Shown here: positions 1 to 11,399 of the stretch, piece by piece
Position numbering within the stretch: position 1 is the stretch's first letter
Layout of the letters: each line of letters begins with the position of its first letter
NCBI GenBank assembly: GCA_029204225.1
Contig: CM055111.1
Coordinates: 20,219,003-20,283,002 of the forward strand
From: Diphasiastrum complanatum
Lineage: Eukaryota; Streptophyta; Lycopodiopsida; Lycopodiales; Lycopodiaceae
Direction: 5' to 3'
Length of the DNA stretch: 64,000 nucleotides
Program-made: the position numbers and the translations under genes
The notes under the pieces: model-generated
Databases searched by the model: none
Told to the model about the DNA's origin: nothing
The model's input: only the letters and a program-made list of their open reading frames with translations

Positions 1-173
1 GAAAGAGTACTTGACACAAGAGATAAACAACTGAGAAATCATTCTATCTCTGAGTGCTTGATTAGGTAGAAGGGTCAAACTGAGAATGATGACTCGTGGG
101 AAACAGTTGAAAGCATAAAGAAGAACTTTTCTAGTTTCACTTATGAGGAGAGAAGTAGTTCAAGGGGGGAGGT
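1..173 (+). pseudogene. Ty3/gypsy chromovirus integrase C-terminal chromodomain, 3' fragment
   Basis: The plus strand encodes the end of a chromodomain-bearing integrase: a segment reading DTRDKQLRNHSISECLIR, an in-frame TAG, then KGQTENDDSWETVESIKKNF. It matches a second copy on the minus strand at 11850-12170, where the TAG position reads W (IRWKGRTEDDDSWE). A chromodomain at the integrase tail is known from chromoviruses and is thought to guide insertion into particular chromatin. The fragment is followed by a polypurine tract (caagggggga, 161-170) and then an LTR, so it is the 3' end of a plus-strand element that begins before the window. The stop makes it non-functional. Confidence 0.8.
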
Positions 174-602
174 TGTTACGTCCATGTCCAGAATGTGGGA
201 TTCAGAATAATTCTTGACCTGGATAGTCAATGTAATTAATAACCTTGTGAGGACCCAGGTACTCTAATTGGACCTATGGAGCTTTTCCATGGTAATTGAC
301 AACTTTTGGTGCAAGAATAGGAGATCAAATGCTTTTGAATTGGAATAGAGAATCCTAGAAAAAATATTCCTTAACTTTTGAGGAGTATTTATCTTGTAGG
401 AACTCCCCCACCTACTCACTCACAATTCTATTTCTAGAAGCCAAGATCTTTTCCTCTCTTGCATTCAGTCACTTGCCTTGGGGGTGAACTGGTTAGGGGC
501 TTTGATTACCCTTTTCATACTAGTTGGGTGGTTTTGCTCCATAGGTGTCCTTTTGGTTGCATGTAACAAGATCTAAGGAGATCTTTACTTGGCGACCGCA
601 AC
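174..602 (+). mobile_element. 3' LTR of the chromovirus fragment (family E)
   Basis: The LTR starts TGTTACGTCCATGTCC directly after the polypurine tract and ends near 602 in GCAACA. Its last 80 bases resemble the LTR arms at 14285-15310: both carry TTGGGTGG, GTGTCCTTTTGG and a GATCTTTACTTGG / GATCTTCACTTGG block before the end. It is one of several diverged copies of this family in the window. The 3' boundary is approximate because a microsatellite starts there. Confidence 0.7.
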
Positions 603-619
603 ACACACACACACACACA

Positions 620-655
<36 letters not shown>

Positions 656-676
656 TGTGTGTGTGTGTGTGTGTGT
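601..676. repeat. Palindromic compound microsatellite (AC)n(TA)n(GT)n
   Basis: About 22 bases of AC repeat, 30 bases of TA repeat and 25 bases of GT repeat follow one another with no interruption. The array is its own reverse complement, so it could form a cruciform of roughly 75 bases. It starts exactly at the end of the family E LTR. Confidence 0.95.
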
Positions 677-855
677 CAATTCATAAAAAATGCAAACATT
701 GATTGATTCAATCACATAAGCACACCATCAAGCACTTTCAGAATAGGACAAGAACATGATTGCTCACCAAACACTATATAGGTATTAGCTTGAAAGTATA
801 AGAAAACTGTACATAAGTAGTAGCTAAGGGCTTGAGAAAGATTTACCCACCATCT

Positions 856-918
<63 letters not shown>

Positions 919-958
919 ATACCACCTCTAGAGGCTGATCATCAAAGATAAGCTCATG
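677..958. other. Unassigned spacer with an (AG)n microsatellite
   Basis: No gene or recognisable element is seen. A pure AG repeat occupies about 859-913. Confidence 0.7.
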
Positions 959-1900
959 TCTTTGAATAAAGGCCCGTGAAGTATTGAAGACCATGATTTT
1001 GGTCTTCGAAATGTTCACCTACAATCTCCATCTAGTGCAAAAAGCATGCACATTGTCTAGATGTCTTTAAAGCCCATCTCTAGTCAATAATAATAGAGCT
1101 ACATCATCAACATATAATAATATGACAATCAATATATCTCCAAAGCTACAACCCATACCACCACCACGGCCAACAACCTCCTCAAGCTCATTAATGTAAT
1201 TCCCAAATAGAGTAGGTGAAAGAGAACAACTCTGTTTCACTCCAATAGTGCTAACATTAATTTGAAATGCATGATTCGCTCCTGAAACGACCCCCCAAAA
1301 CACTCTCATATAAACCCATCACTACCAAGTATTTGTTGAAAAGCCCAAGTTCCGCAACCTCTTAAAAGCGAGGTCATGAGACTGAGCCAAAAGCTTTTAT
1401 GAAATCCACAAAAATAGCAATAAACTCTCTCATCTATGCTTGGCTGCTCAATCATGGAACGAAATGTAATGATGTGATCAGTACTAAAGTAGTGAGTTTT
1501 GAAACCCGCTTAATTGTCCTGCTCTGCCGGACCCATAGCATACAATCGGTTTGGTCTTTGCCTCTATGCTCACTTCAAACTGAAGGATGGTACCATAGAG
1601 TTTCACGATAATATGCCCACCATGATGGTGCAGTAATTATTAGGTCTCATGGGATCACCCCTCTTATGGATAGGATGGATGACATTGGTGAAAAACCAAT
1701 AATGATTACATGGTTAAGAAGATCAAGAACTCTGGATGCAAGTGTATCAAGAGTGTGGATAAGAAGCATAAATTCCAAATCCTCAACATCACATGCATGA
1801 TGTGTTCTCATTTCTTGATAGCTACAAAGACCACATCAAGCATAAAGAGAGAGAAATCATAGGGTCATGGGAAAATGATAATGTGAGTGTCAACAGGGAT
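959..1900 (-). pseudogene. LINE (non-LTR retrotransposon) reverse transcriptase remnant
   Basis: Read on the minus strand in several frames, this holds reverse transcriptase blocks in the expected order. First is a start block near 1690-1620 (THxxHKRGDPM-like, then NNYCTIMVG). Next comes DFIKAFGSVS near 1410-1390, equivalent to the DFxKAFDTV motif. Then come GVKQSCSLSPTLFGNYINELEE near 1240-1190 and the catalytic block LLYVDDVALL near 1115-1085. The usual catalytic signature in this family is YADD; here it reads YVDD. Frameshifts and stops separate the blocks, so this is a dead copy. Both ends are vague, and no poly-A tail or target-site duplication was found. Confidence 0.75.
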
Positions 1901-2258
1901 GGAGGTGATGGCATAGTCAATCCAAGTGTGAAAATTCGTGAGGAGGTGGAGAATGAGGAGTGAATTAACCAAAAGGCAACAGTGGATGAACTGAAGAGGA
2001 GACTAGCTTGGCTTGCAGTTTTCAGAAAACTGTAAACTTCAAGTTTAATAGGGAGGGAGTGTTGGAAGGGCCCCTGTTCTTAGGCCCTTTCGCTCATGAG
2101 AAGTGAATGGCAGCGTGCTTGGGGGAAGCTGAGGGCAATGAAAACTAAATGTTCACTGAAGAGTGAGAAACTTTGGCTATGATAGAGATAAGTGGTAATG
2201 GCAAAGGGGCATGAATAAATAACTGAGCCACTGATTTCTAGCCATGTGGCCAAGTTTA
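1901..2258. other. Unassigned intergenic stretch
   Basis: Nothing recognisable in either strand. It may be more decayed LINE sequence, but no motif supports that. Confidence 0.5.
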
Positions 2259-2612
2259 TTATTCATCCCAACAATGGCTACTTTTCCATGGATGCACGGG
2301 CTGGGCTGCAATGCCACTTTTCTCAGCTGTAACGAACATGGTGGTTAGGGTGCTACGAATTGCCAAAATGGATACCATATACCCCATAGCCACTACGGGT
2401 GCAAGAAAGGCCCAGGCCCCACCCTCATCCAACGCATGAGAATGGTTCAAAATTCTAGTCATGAATAATGATTCTGGATAGTGTTCTTGTGCCTTGCAAG
2501 ACGGTGGGGCCCTTCTTGCACCCTCAATGCCAATGGGGAATAAGCTCCCCAAAACAATGTGGTGCAGCTTGGAAAATGGCTTTAACCAATGATTTACTTT
2601 GAAATGTCCCAT
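2259..2612 (-). other. Unrecognised 117-codon open frame
   Basis: This open frame starts MGHFKVNHWLKPFSKLHH and has no signal peptide, repeat or motif that I recognise. It has no clear neighbours in the same frame and lies between a dead LINE and the 3' side of the RAY1-like gene. It may be a chance open frame. It is listed because it is the longest open frame in the otherwise empty 1.9-3.5 kb interval. Confidence 0.2.
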
Positions 2613-3542
2613 TTAAAGTGACTGCTTAAAATAGGAAAAGGACATATACCTTTGTGCTCTTCAATTTACAAAGTGGACAAACTTCAAGGTGAAATGACCT
2701 ACTTGCCCTTCTGAGTTCAATGCAATAGATTGTTCATTTTTCGTTGGCCATTACGTATACTAGCGGGAAAAATATTACACACTAAGAAATGTGGCTTGAC
2801 CTATACATCCTGTAGCATGCAACATTTCTGCCGCTACTATATACATGGAAGCAAGAAACTATATCTGCATGCTAAGCCCATCAGACTTTTGAATCTTGAT
2901 GTAAGTCAAACAAAGACAAAACTAGTGCCTTATGGGGCTAAAATATACAACCTCGGTGAGAAGTATGCAATGCTTAGAAAACCTTTTCTTCATTTAGATT
3001 ATATCTTCAGCATTGAATGGATTGAAGCACATGAATGCCTATGATAGACCCTCGGAAAGCAGGAGCCAAAATAACAGATGATTTTCTATGAATGCACTAT
3101 CTCTAAATATCAATCATTTTCTAAATCAAGCTCGGCTTTTTCTGGAATAAAATTCAAAAGCGATTCTCATGGTCTGTTTCCTAGTCGAGATGTGTGACTA
3201 GTCCCCAGAACTACAAATCGAATGGAATCTACCATTTATTCTAACCAGCTAACTAAAGAATGATCAGTACTGTTGCATATCCCATATAGGACATATCTCC
3301 TGGATGTAAAGTCGTTTGAAGCTTTTTAGAAACGCAAATTCCAATATTTGTGCAGAGGCTGCTTGATATTGTCAGTATGTCGTAGACTGAGTATGTAGTA
3401 TGTACATATTTGCACTACCATGAAGATGTTATGTCTGGAGAACACCACTATAGCTGAGCTGTTTTGCACAGACAGATCACCTGTCAAGCAACTCCAATAA
3501 TACCATAGAATAGAACTTGAAATTGAATGAGATCACTCATCC
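2613..3542. other. 3' flank of the RAY1-like gene
   Basis: No coding signal or repeat is evident. The part nearest 3542 should contain the 3' untranslated region and polyadenylation site of the minus-strand gene. Confidence 0.5.
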
Positions 3543-6500
3543 TCAAAATAGATGAATTTGGCCAGATGAATGCCAACTTTTTACGCACATACGCCCTCTA
3601 TCATCATAATCCCAAAGTCCAGAAGCTATTTGTCTTGCCAACTTCTTTTTTCTACCACTGATCCAATTGTTATGTAAAATGACACAGCCTTGCTGCTTAC
3701 AAACTTCTGCCACATTTTCATTCTCCCAGAGGGTCTTATATGCCCCATTGGGGTACTTTTCTCTATCCAAGAAATGCACTGTAAGATTTGTTAAAGGTTC
3801 CACACACAAGGTGGTACCAACACGATACTTTCCTCCTACTCCGCATAGCACGTCGTAAAAGCTTGGCTGCTCTGACATGTGACTTGTTGCTGCATGTTTA
3901 ACAATCCTTTCGAATGCTGCAATGGTTGCATTGTTCGACCATGCAAAGTAAAATCCCGAATTCAACCGTCGAGGTACATTCAAAGCCTCTGCATTCAAGC
4001 AAGTAGTTGACAGCCAGTACTTTAGTGATCATCATTTCTTAAAAGTTCTCAGATGAAAACCAAGAGGAGCCGAACAAAATAAGGCCATATAATGCTACAG
4101 ACCAAATAAATCAACAGGCAGATTCATGCCAGGTTGTACCTACAAATAATACAAGAGATGTCCTACCCGAAAAACAAAAAAGCCTTGCCTTCAACCTAAG
4201 TTGTTTGCAACTTCTTAAGTAAAGGCAGAGTTTGAAGTCTCACACCTGTCAGATTATATTCATCTGTTTGAGCAACAAGTGTCCCTGGACCGAATGACAT
4301 TAGTTCTCTAGTCGGATCCTTGAACCAATAGACATCCACATCACTAAGAAGAACATGGTATCCAAGCTGCAATATTTGCAAAACCGTCCTTGACTTCACC
4401 TTAGTGACCGTTTGAAAGCATTCTGTTCCAAAGTGACAGTCATTGAAACTCAAATTCATGGAAGGGCCACTCTTAAAGACAGGCAATCCCTGCCAAAACC
4501 AACTCAAAAATCACATCCTAGTGATACGTTTGGAAATAGAGAATAAATTTAACTAGCTTTAGTGTCTACTTGTGTCTTGCTTATTCAGAACAATTGGCAA
4601 AATCTACCTCATAAACAAGCAAATAAGCATGGCCAGGTCTACATGATCGGATTTAAAAACAAGTTTAATGTGCCATGCATTATAAATTTGAGTGTCCACA
4701 CATCGTTCAAAATATGAGCCGATAAATTATAGAAAGATACTGTGGTTGTTATTGCTATGACAAATCCCAGGAAGAGAAAGGTGGCAGCAAAGAATGCAGA
4801 AACCATGGTGTTTTTTTCCAGTTCCAAATCCTACAAACGAGATTCATAAACTAGATACATATCATACCTGCAAGATGGCAAACTCATAGATATCATCATC
4901 GACTGCTGAGAGAATAAGATTACTTAATTTGAGCCACTTCAGCCTGCACACCCAACTCATAAGCATATCTCGATAGCTGTTGCCAACAACAGCAAGCACT
5001 ACTACTTTATCTGAATTAGCAACCCTTGACAGAAGTGACTCAAGAGAGAACGGTGAGGCCAAGTGGGAGTTCAATGGTAGAGGCTCCTTCACTCTGGAAA
5101 CAGGACAGTCCAATTCTGCTCCAACTGTGAAATTGTCTTGAAGGCATGTTGATCTTCTATTTGAGCTCATTCGAAAGCCAGAAACAAAATTTTTCCAAAA
5201 AGGTAAGTTTCTTCTAGCTCCAAGAAGATGTGGTTGTATGGGGAAATATTTCCATGTTTTTCCTAGAACATATCTTCTGAAGCTTGTAATATATGAATCT
5301 TCAGCAGCTTGCATCCCAGCAAACCCAGCGCCTTGGCCTTCTGCAATTAACAATAACTCAGGTGGAAAACAGTAGCTTAAGTGCTTGAAGTGATCCCAAA
5401 AGCAAAACTTTTTTGATTTTGGACCACCACACTTGAAAAGTTTAACAGGCAGGTTCGAAAAATTGGCTGGGCGAAAAAAATATGAGCCATAGTGCCTGGC
5501 AAGATGGGCATTCACTGCAAATCCCCATTCCTGGTATTCATATTTATCTACCTCTTCTGTTTGAGTGACTTGTACAGTTTTTGGTATATCCTGGGGATAT
5601 ATAAGAGAAAATGCCTCACTTGCATCAAAAACAAATCGGTAGCCTGATGTTAATGCTTCATTTAAAAGCCATTCATTGTGTTGACCTTGTCCATAAACAA
5701 AGGGAGGCATAACTCCTGCATGGAGAGGTACTTTTCCAGTATTCCAGGCCCATAGTTGCCCACCCTTACAAGCAGTCCATTGGCCATGTTGGCTGACATA
5801 AGCATGCACCTAAACCCAGGGCAGATTCCATAGACAGTTTTTGTTATCTTGTCAATTAATCCTCATGATTATCCAATACAAATTTAAGCTAGAAAGCCTC
5901 AACTATTAAGTTTGTTATTGATTAGTCTAAAATCTTTCTTCTTCTTTGCACACTTAGGCATAACAAACCAAATTAAGTATGTCATTAAGTTCTACACAGG
6001 AACATATAAACAATAGCCACCCCAAAACTCCAAAAAAGTACAAATCAATTTCAAAGTGTTCAATCCTTGTCAATGATAGCATAAATATCTGAAGCTCGTG
6101 CAGTTAAAGCTTCCAAAGAGAAAAATAGAGACGAACTTGCATACCTCCTCAGTTTCAACCACATTGTTACTTTTGATCAACCAAGGTCCTTCAGGTAGCT
6201 GCTGATGAAATGGAAAAGAAGGAACATTGCGAGACATTGCAACAAGAAGCCAATCGTCTTGCATAAGATGTGAATATCCGAGTACATCTATGAAATCAGG
6301 AAAGAGGATTAGATCTGGCTCTATGAGCACAGCAATATCTGATGTAGACGCACGTGCCCTACCCACCATAGTATGAAACATGTGTGCCCCCAGGAACCTG
6401 CATATTCATATCAAGTCAAGCGTTCCTTACATGCAGGGATACTAACGATTTTTGGGGATGAATCATGCAGACAAAATTCTATGAACAAAAAATAAATTTC

Positions 6501-9500
6501 AGCTTTCCACCAAATGTTGATCATAGCCAAAACCTACGAGATAAATTAAAAATTTCTCTCTCCATTTGTAGAATTCGTGGTTTTATAAGTTCATTGAAAC
6601 AATGTATATGAAAAAACAGTCAAATGCAAAATAGAGGCACCAATGATGTACTACAACAGCCAAAAGACAAATTGCAAATCAAATCCATCCCAAAACAGGA
6701 AAGATTCAATTAACCTGAACTAAAGCCTGCAAAAAATAATGGCACAATATTCATCATTAGGTTCTATAGCCTTGAAAATATTACAAAACTAACCATGAAC
6801 TCAATGTCTTTCCTGAAGCAGATTGTTACAGATTCACATTAAATGTAGAACTAAAAATCAACTCGCAAAATTGTACAAGCAAGATAAAAATGAGTCTTGG
6901 TACAAGAGATGGGCTATCAGAATATTACAAAGCCGTTGCGAACCTGATTTTCTCCACTTACGTAAAATCAATTTCTGTATCAACTCTTACAAATGGTGCC
7001 AAAGGCTCCGCAAATTTTGATAATGATGCATCCTGACCCAGTAAAACCACACTTGGGCGAGGGTTTAGTTGCAGCCATGAATATATTGCGAGCATTTGCC
7101 TCTGGCCTTGCCTTCCCTCAAATGGAGCTGGAGCAGTGTAAATAGTGATTGTCATTGGTCTTGCTTTCTTTTCAACCTGCCACTCTGGGGAACTGGGAAG
7201 TAGATTTAGTGCAAAAGGTGACATGCTAATTAACAACATGCCAGCAACCCATACTGCCACTAGAGCCACCTACATTGCAAAAAAGATCATCATAAATAAT
7301 AGCACATCATATGCTTTACCTCAATTCACAGCAAAACTGAAGCAAAAGATGCTAAATATTAAATTATATTTATACTGACAATGAGGTAGCCAACAAAAAA
7401 ATCACATCAGTGTTCAAAGTTCAAACTCAGTTACAAAAAAGCTTCATAAATAGAAATGTATATCCTGTAAGTTGCACTCCACACCTATTGTAAGGAATCA
7501 AAGCATGTTAACATGGCTCTTAGCATTTTCAAACCATAATTGATGCCCACGTTCCGGGAAACCCAATTAAAGTTTCCCGAAACGCTGTAGGAGCACCAAA
7601 TTTCCATACTGTCTGGACCGTTGGAGTACTATTGGCAAGGGGAGTATTTTGACCCAAATTTTTCTATTTTGGGACAACTTTCAGCACCTATTTGGACCAG
7701 CCAGGGCTGTAGGAGGGCGATCTCTACAGTGGGAACTTCAGTGCAAGTGCTGAGTGGATCTTGGACAAGGGCTAAGACAGCCATACAGGGGGATAGTTTC
7801 AAATCCAGAAGCTAAGGGTTATTGAGCAAGTGGCTGCATAATCTAGTTGGATGAAGACCCCAATTGACCTTCTATGCATCATTTCTATCCAATTATGACT
7901 AGTCTTGCAAAGAGCATGCTGAGTGAAGCCAGCAGGCTTGATGGCACTAATTTGAGTGTCTGGAAATTCAAGATCAAGAACATTCTGGAAGATAAAGAAT
8001 GTTGGAAGCTTGTGACAAGTGAGGAGCCTGTTCCAACATCAAAACCTAAGCTCAAGGACTATATCAAGAGAGAGAAAAAGGCACACATAATCATCAATAT
8101 GTCTGTAAGGGATAACGTTATTCCTCTAATCAGGTCATCCAAAGGGCCTAGAGATGCATGGCACATTCTTTGTGCATTGTATGAAACAAATACATCTAGA
8201 CTTCTTTATTTGAAGAACAAGTTGTATATTCTCACGATGGAGGCAAGGGAGACAGTCACAGACCATCTTACTAAGATCCAGGATCTTAGATATCAACTTT
8301 CTGTACTTGGAGAGGCTATTGCTGACAAAGACTTGGTGCTAATAGTTCTAAATAGCTTGTCATATGCTTATCAGAACTTTGTTATGATGATATCTGTGAG
8401 GGACAAAATTCCTACCTATGAAGAGGTATATGGTCTCTTGTTGCATGAGGAGATGAGGAGAGTTAATCTCTCCAGGAGGGAGAATTTCCAAGAGCATGCC
8501 TTTGCTTCTAAGAAGAAGCAGAATTCAGCCAAGGACAAAAAAAAAGGTAAAGGCAAAAAACAAAGGAGCACCACAAGCACTTGAGCAAGGAATGGAGAAC
8601 TTGCAAATGTCAGAAGCACAATCCTCCTCTACTACCTCTTCTACACCTCAAAGGAAGGGGAATTGCAATTACTGTGGTAAATATGGACACTTTGCTTTTG
8701 AGTGTAAGAAGAAGCTTGGAGAGCAAAAGAAGGGCACAAAGAAGCAAGAAGGAAATGTTGTAGAGAGTGTTGCAAGAGAGGAGCAATGACATAAGGCAAG
8801 CTGAGCTATTTTCTGTTGCATTGGCCTCACAAGCTACATCAAGTGGTTGGTAATTGACTCGAGGGCTTCAAAGCACATGGCCCCTCATAGGGATTGGTTT
8901 GATACCTTTGTGGGGATTGGTGATGGACAAGAGGTGTGCCTAGGTGACAACTCAACACACAAGGTCAAGGGGAAGGGTATAGTTCCTGTAAAACTTCTAT
9001 CAAGAGAAGTCAACGTCATTAAGAATGTCTTATATGTAACCAGGACTTGCTAAAAACGTTCTTTATGTAGGAGATATCACTCAACAAAATATGAAAGTAG
9101 AATTTGATGCTACTTCTTGTCTTGTATTGGATTTGAGTGATAATATGAAGGTTGTGGCCAAAGGATTGCAGGAAGATAAGTCAGCATGCTTATGCAGCAA
9201 AAGGAGGTGATTGGATAGGTTGTGGCACGAGAGGTGTGGACATCTTGGCTACCAAAGTATGCAGGTGTTGAACCAGCATCATATGGTGGAGGGGCTTCTA
9301 GTCATTAAGCCAAGCTCTTCAGTGTGTGAGGCTTGCGCTATGGGAAAGTAGCAAAGACAAAAGTTTCCCAAGGAAAGCACCACCAAGGCAAAAGGTATAC
9401 TTGAATTGGTACATTCAGATTTGTGCGGGCCAACCCAAACCAGATCTACAGGGGGGGCATATCACTTTGTGATCTTTATTAATGACTTCTCACGCAAGAT

Positions 9501-11168
9501 TTGGATTTATTTCTTGAAACAAAAATCTAAAGCATTCAAGTACTTTGTGCAATTCAAAGCTTTGGTAGAAAAGAAATCAAGACACAAGATAAAGATGCTC
9601 AGGTCAAATGGTGGTGGAGAGTACATTAGATGGAATTTGTGGAATTTTGCAAGGCTAATTGAATCAAAAGGCAGCTTACAACTCCCCATACCCCTCAGTA
9701 AAATGGCATAGCCAAGAGAAAGAACCGAACTATTCTGGACTCTGAAACTGCATGCTCAAGGCAAAGGGGTTGCCCAAGTCTTGTTGAATAGAAGTCCAAC
9801 TAAAGTTGTGGAAGACAAGACTCCAAAAGAGGCATTAAGCCCAAGATGGGCGCTTGTGAGTGTTTGGTTGTACGGCATATGCCCATGTTCCCAAGGATGA
9901 CAGGAAGAAGCTGGATGCAAAATCAGCAAAATGTGGGTAGTTTCTTGTACAGACTAGCTTCACAATACGCCTCAAAGCATCAAACAATATAAGCAAATTA
10001 CCATCAAAACTTCTTTCACATAGTTGGCAAATGTCTCATATTCATGCAAATGTTCCTACAATAAATGTTGAAGTTTGCAATGAGTTTGCAAAAATGCAGC
10101 AAATGAATCTTTAAAGTTTGCAATCCAATGCAAATGTGTCAGTTGCTTTAAATCATAAACGGAAAAGATCAACTTTGCACATGTATGGTATGAGCTTAGT
10201 ATTTGTCATCATTTTCTTCCTCAAAGACTCTTTTTCCCATCTCCAAAGTCTTGAGCATACAATGATCTTTGCTAAATAGCAAGGAAAGACAAACTTTTGT
10301 ATCAACAAAACACGGTCTTCTTTGATAGATTTTGCAAGAAACTCCAAGCCTCAAAAAATTTCTTAGCCTTAAAGATGGTGTACTGGGTCATTTCATCTTC
10401 AATATAACAAAGAAGAAAAACAAATTTGTTGTAACCTTTTATTTATTAATATAGAACTCTTGGCGGAAGGACCTAAGTAAGAACCGCTCCTATATTCATT
10501 CTTTCTAGCCATCGTTTGTGGTTGAGCCAACTACCATGAGTAGGTTTTTTTATTCACGGGATCTCATTCCTCCACTTCTCTTTTAAATTTTCCCTTCAAT
10601 TCTGTGTAACGTCGCTAAATGAGATCCAAGCAAGCATTCTAAAGTGAAACCGAAGAACCTCACTCCATAAAGCCTTGCAGGCCTCACTCCGGATATACTG
10701 TAATTTAAGTTCTTGTTCTTCAACAGGCATTTGGCAGTTTGTAAAAGCAACAGCATTTCTTATAGAAGCACAGACACACAAGAGTGTTTGGCATTGGAAT
10801 GCATTCAACGGCTAGCAATAATTTGAAATACTGATGTAAATCAAAGAGTGAACGAAAGCGAACACCTGCTCCTGTCAGTCACCAAATGGCATTGAACTAA
10901 TAAGACAGCAAAAAATATGAGACAAGAGTTCTTAAAAACTACTCAAATTAAACTCAACGCTATCCTTTACCATTTGCCTTTTCAAAACATAACCAAGTGC
11001 ATTCAAATCATAGATCTAGATAAGCATTCAAGTTCAATGCCATGGAGAGCTGACACCACGGAGCTCTTGATCGAGAGCCAAATCGTTGAAACAGAAATTG
11101 GACAGGAGGACAGACAGACCGACCTTCGAAGAGAAGCGAGACAATCGCTGACGAGATCTGATTGCCAT
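3543..11168 (-). CDS. RAY1: RAY1-like GT77 beta-arabinofuranosyltransferase, six exons
   Basis: Coding exons (minus strand): 11168-11124, 7269-6962, 6397-6145, 5809-4868, 4489-4246, 3988-3543. Every junction is GT-AG and the frame is kept, giving 745 residues. Exon 1 encodes only MAIRSRQRLSRFSSK, a basic cytosolic tail. Residues 16-36 form a membrane anchor, so this is a type II Golgi-type enzyme. A first sugar-transferase-like region (about 52-200) contains TIYTAPAPFEG, IDFTFLGAHMFH and LIEPDLILFPDF. The C-terminal half is the GT77 domain with the metal-binding DVDVYWFKDP (566-575), then TDEYN and RRLNSGFY. The family adds arabinofuranose to cell-wall glycans, in Arabidopsis chiefly arabinogalactan proteins. 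No stop or frameshift is seen, so the gene looks functional. The 3.85-kb intron 1 holds a dead copia element. Family and architecture are well supported; the exon 1 call is inference from frame, splice sites and topology. Confidence 0.85.
7551..7583. repeat. 13-bp inverted repeat in intron 1
   Basis: CGTTCCGGGAAAC is followed nine bases later by GTTTCCCGAAACG, its reverse complement with one mismatch. It could form a short hairpin. It lies just upstream of the copia leader and may mark the edge of an insertion. Confidence 0.5.
7600..9950 (+). mobile_element. Truncated Ty1/copia element inside RAY1 intron 1
   Basis: Antisense to the host gene, this runs leader, gag, zinc knuckle, protease, integrase and then stops. 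Gag starts at 7898 (MTSLAKSMLSEASRLDGTNL) and a frameshift near 8560 separates it from the knuckle CNYCGKYGHFAFEC (8673-8714). The protease block reads VIDSRASKHM at about 8847-8876, where the active site should be DSGAS. A GAG-pre-integrase and integrase region follows (HSDLCGPTQTRS, DFSRKIWIYFL) with stops. The integrase tail LLNRSPTKVVEDKTPKEAL is visible near 9780-9840. Reverse transcriptase, RNase H and both LTRs are missing. It is dead, and its boundaries are approximate. Confidence 0.8.
7898..8584 (+). pseudogene. copia gag (capsid) fragment
   Basis: This open frame of about 229 codons carries the copia-type gag fold: an N-terminal LDGTNLSVWKFKIKNILED block, central AWHILCALYETNTS and LKNKLYILTMEARETVTDHL. 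It ends in a lysine-rich tail just before a frameshift that detaches the zinc knuckle at 8673-8714. It is the least damaged part of the element in RAY1 intron 1. The frame is open upstream to 7874, but the start at 7898 fits the family better. Confidence 0.75.
9951..10595. other. Rest of RAY1 intron 1, AT-rich, unassigned
   Basis: The stretch is AT-rich with scattered TTTGCAA/TTGCAAA words around 10030-10130, but no element or gene is recognised. It lies between the copia truncation point and the first exon of the RAY1-like gene. Confidence 0.4.
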
Positions 11169-11339
11169 TGCTCAAATTTATCACAGAAACAGCATTTTGG
11201 ACGTCGACGGATTCATCAGCTCGTTGCTCTTTCATAGAGATGGATCGGAATCCTTTCTTTCCTTAGAAGCAAATGGCAGATTCACGGAGAGGCGGTGGAT
11301 TTGATAAGACAAGGAGCCGGAATGAAGATGCCATGGATG

Positions 11340-11352
11340 GGCCTTTTAAAGG
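11340..11352 (-). promoter_or_regulatory. Candidate TATA box of the RAY1-like gene
   Basis: On the minus strand the sequence CCCTTTAAAAGGC lies about 175 bases upstream of the proposed start codon at 11168. The intervening sequence is GC-richer than the surrounding transposons and would be the 5' untranslated region. The family E element begins only about 50-450 bases further upstream. Confidence 0.4.
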
Positions 11353-11399
11353 GAGGGTACCCCTAAATTGTAATGGACTTTAGCATGGAGGGGTTCCCT

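Noticed and set aside
6958-7269. RAY1-like gene starting at 7269
   Set aside because: The codon there is GTG directly after a TAG acceptor; an ATG-bearing upstream exon in the right frame exists at 11168.
11008-11235. 75-codon minus-strand frame starting MKEQRADESVDVQ as a separate gene
   Set aside because: It is better explained as 5' untranslated sequence and a shifted frame over the first RAY1 exon; no homology recognised.
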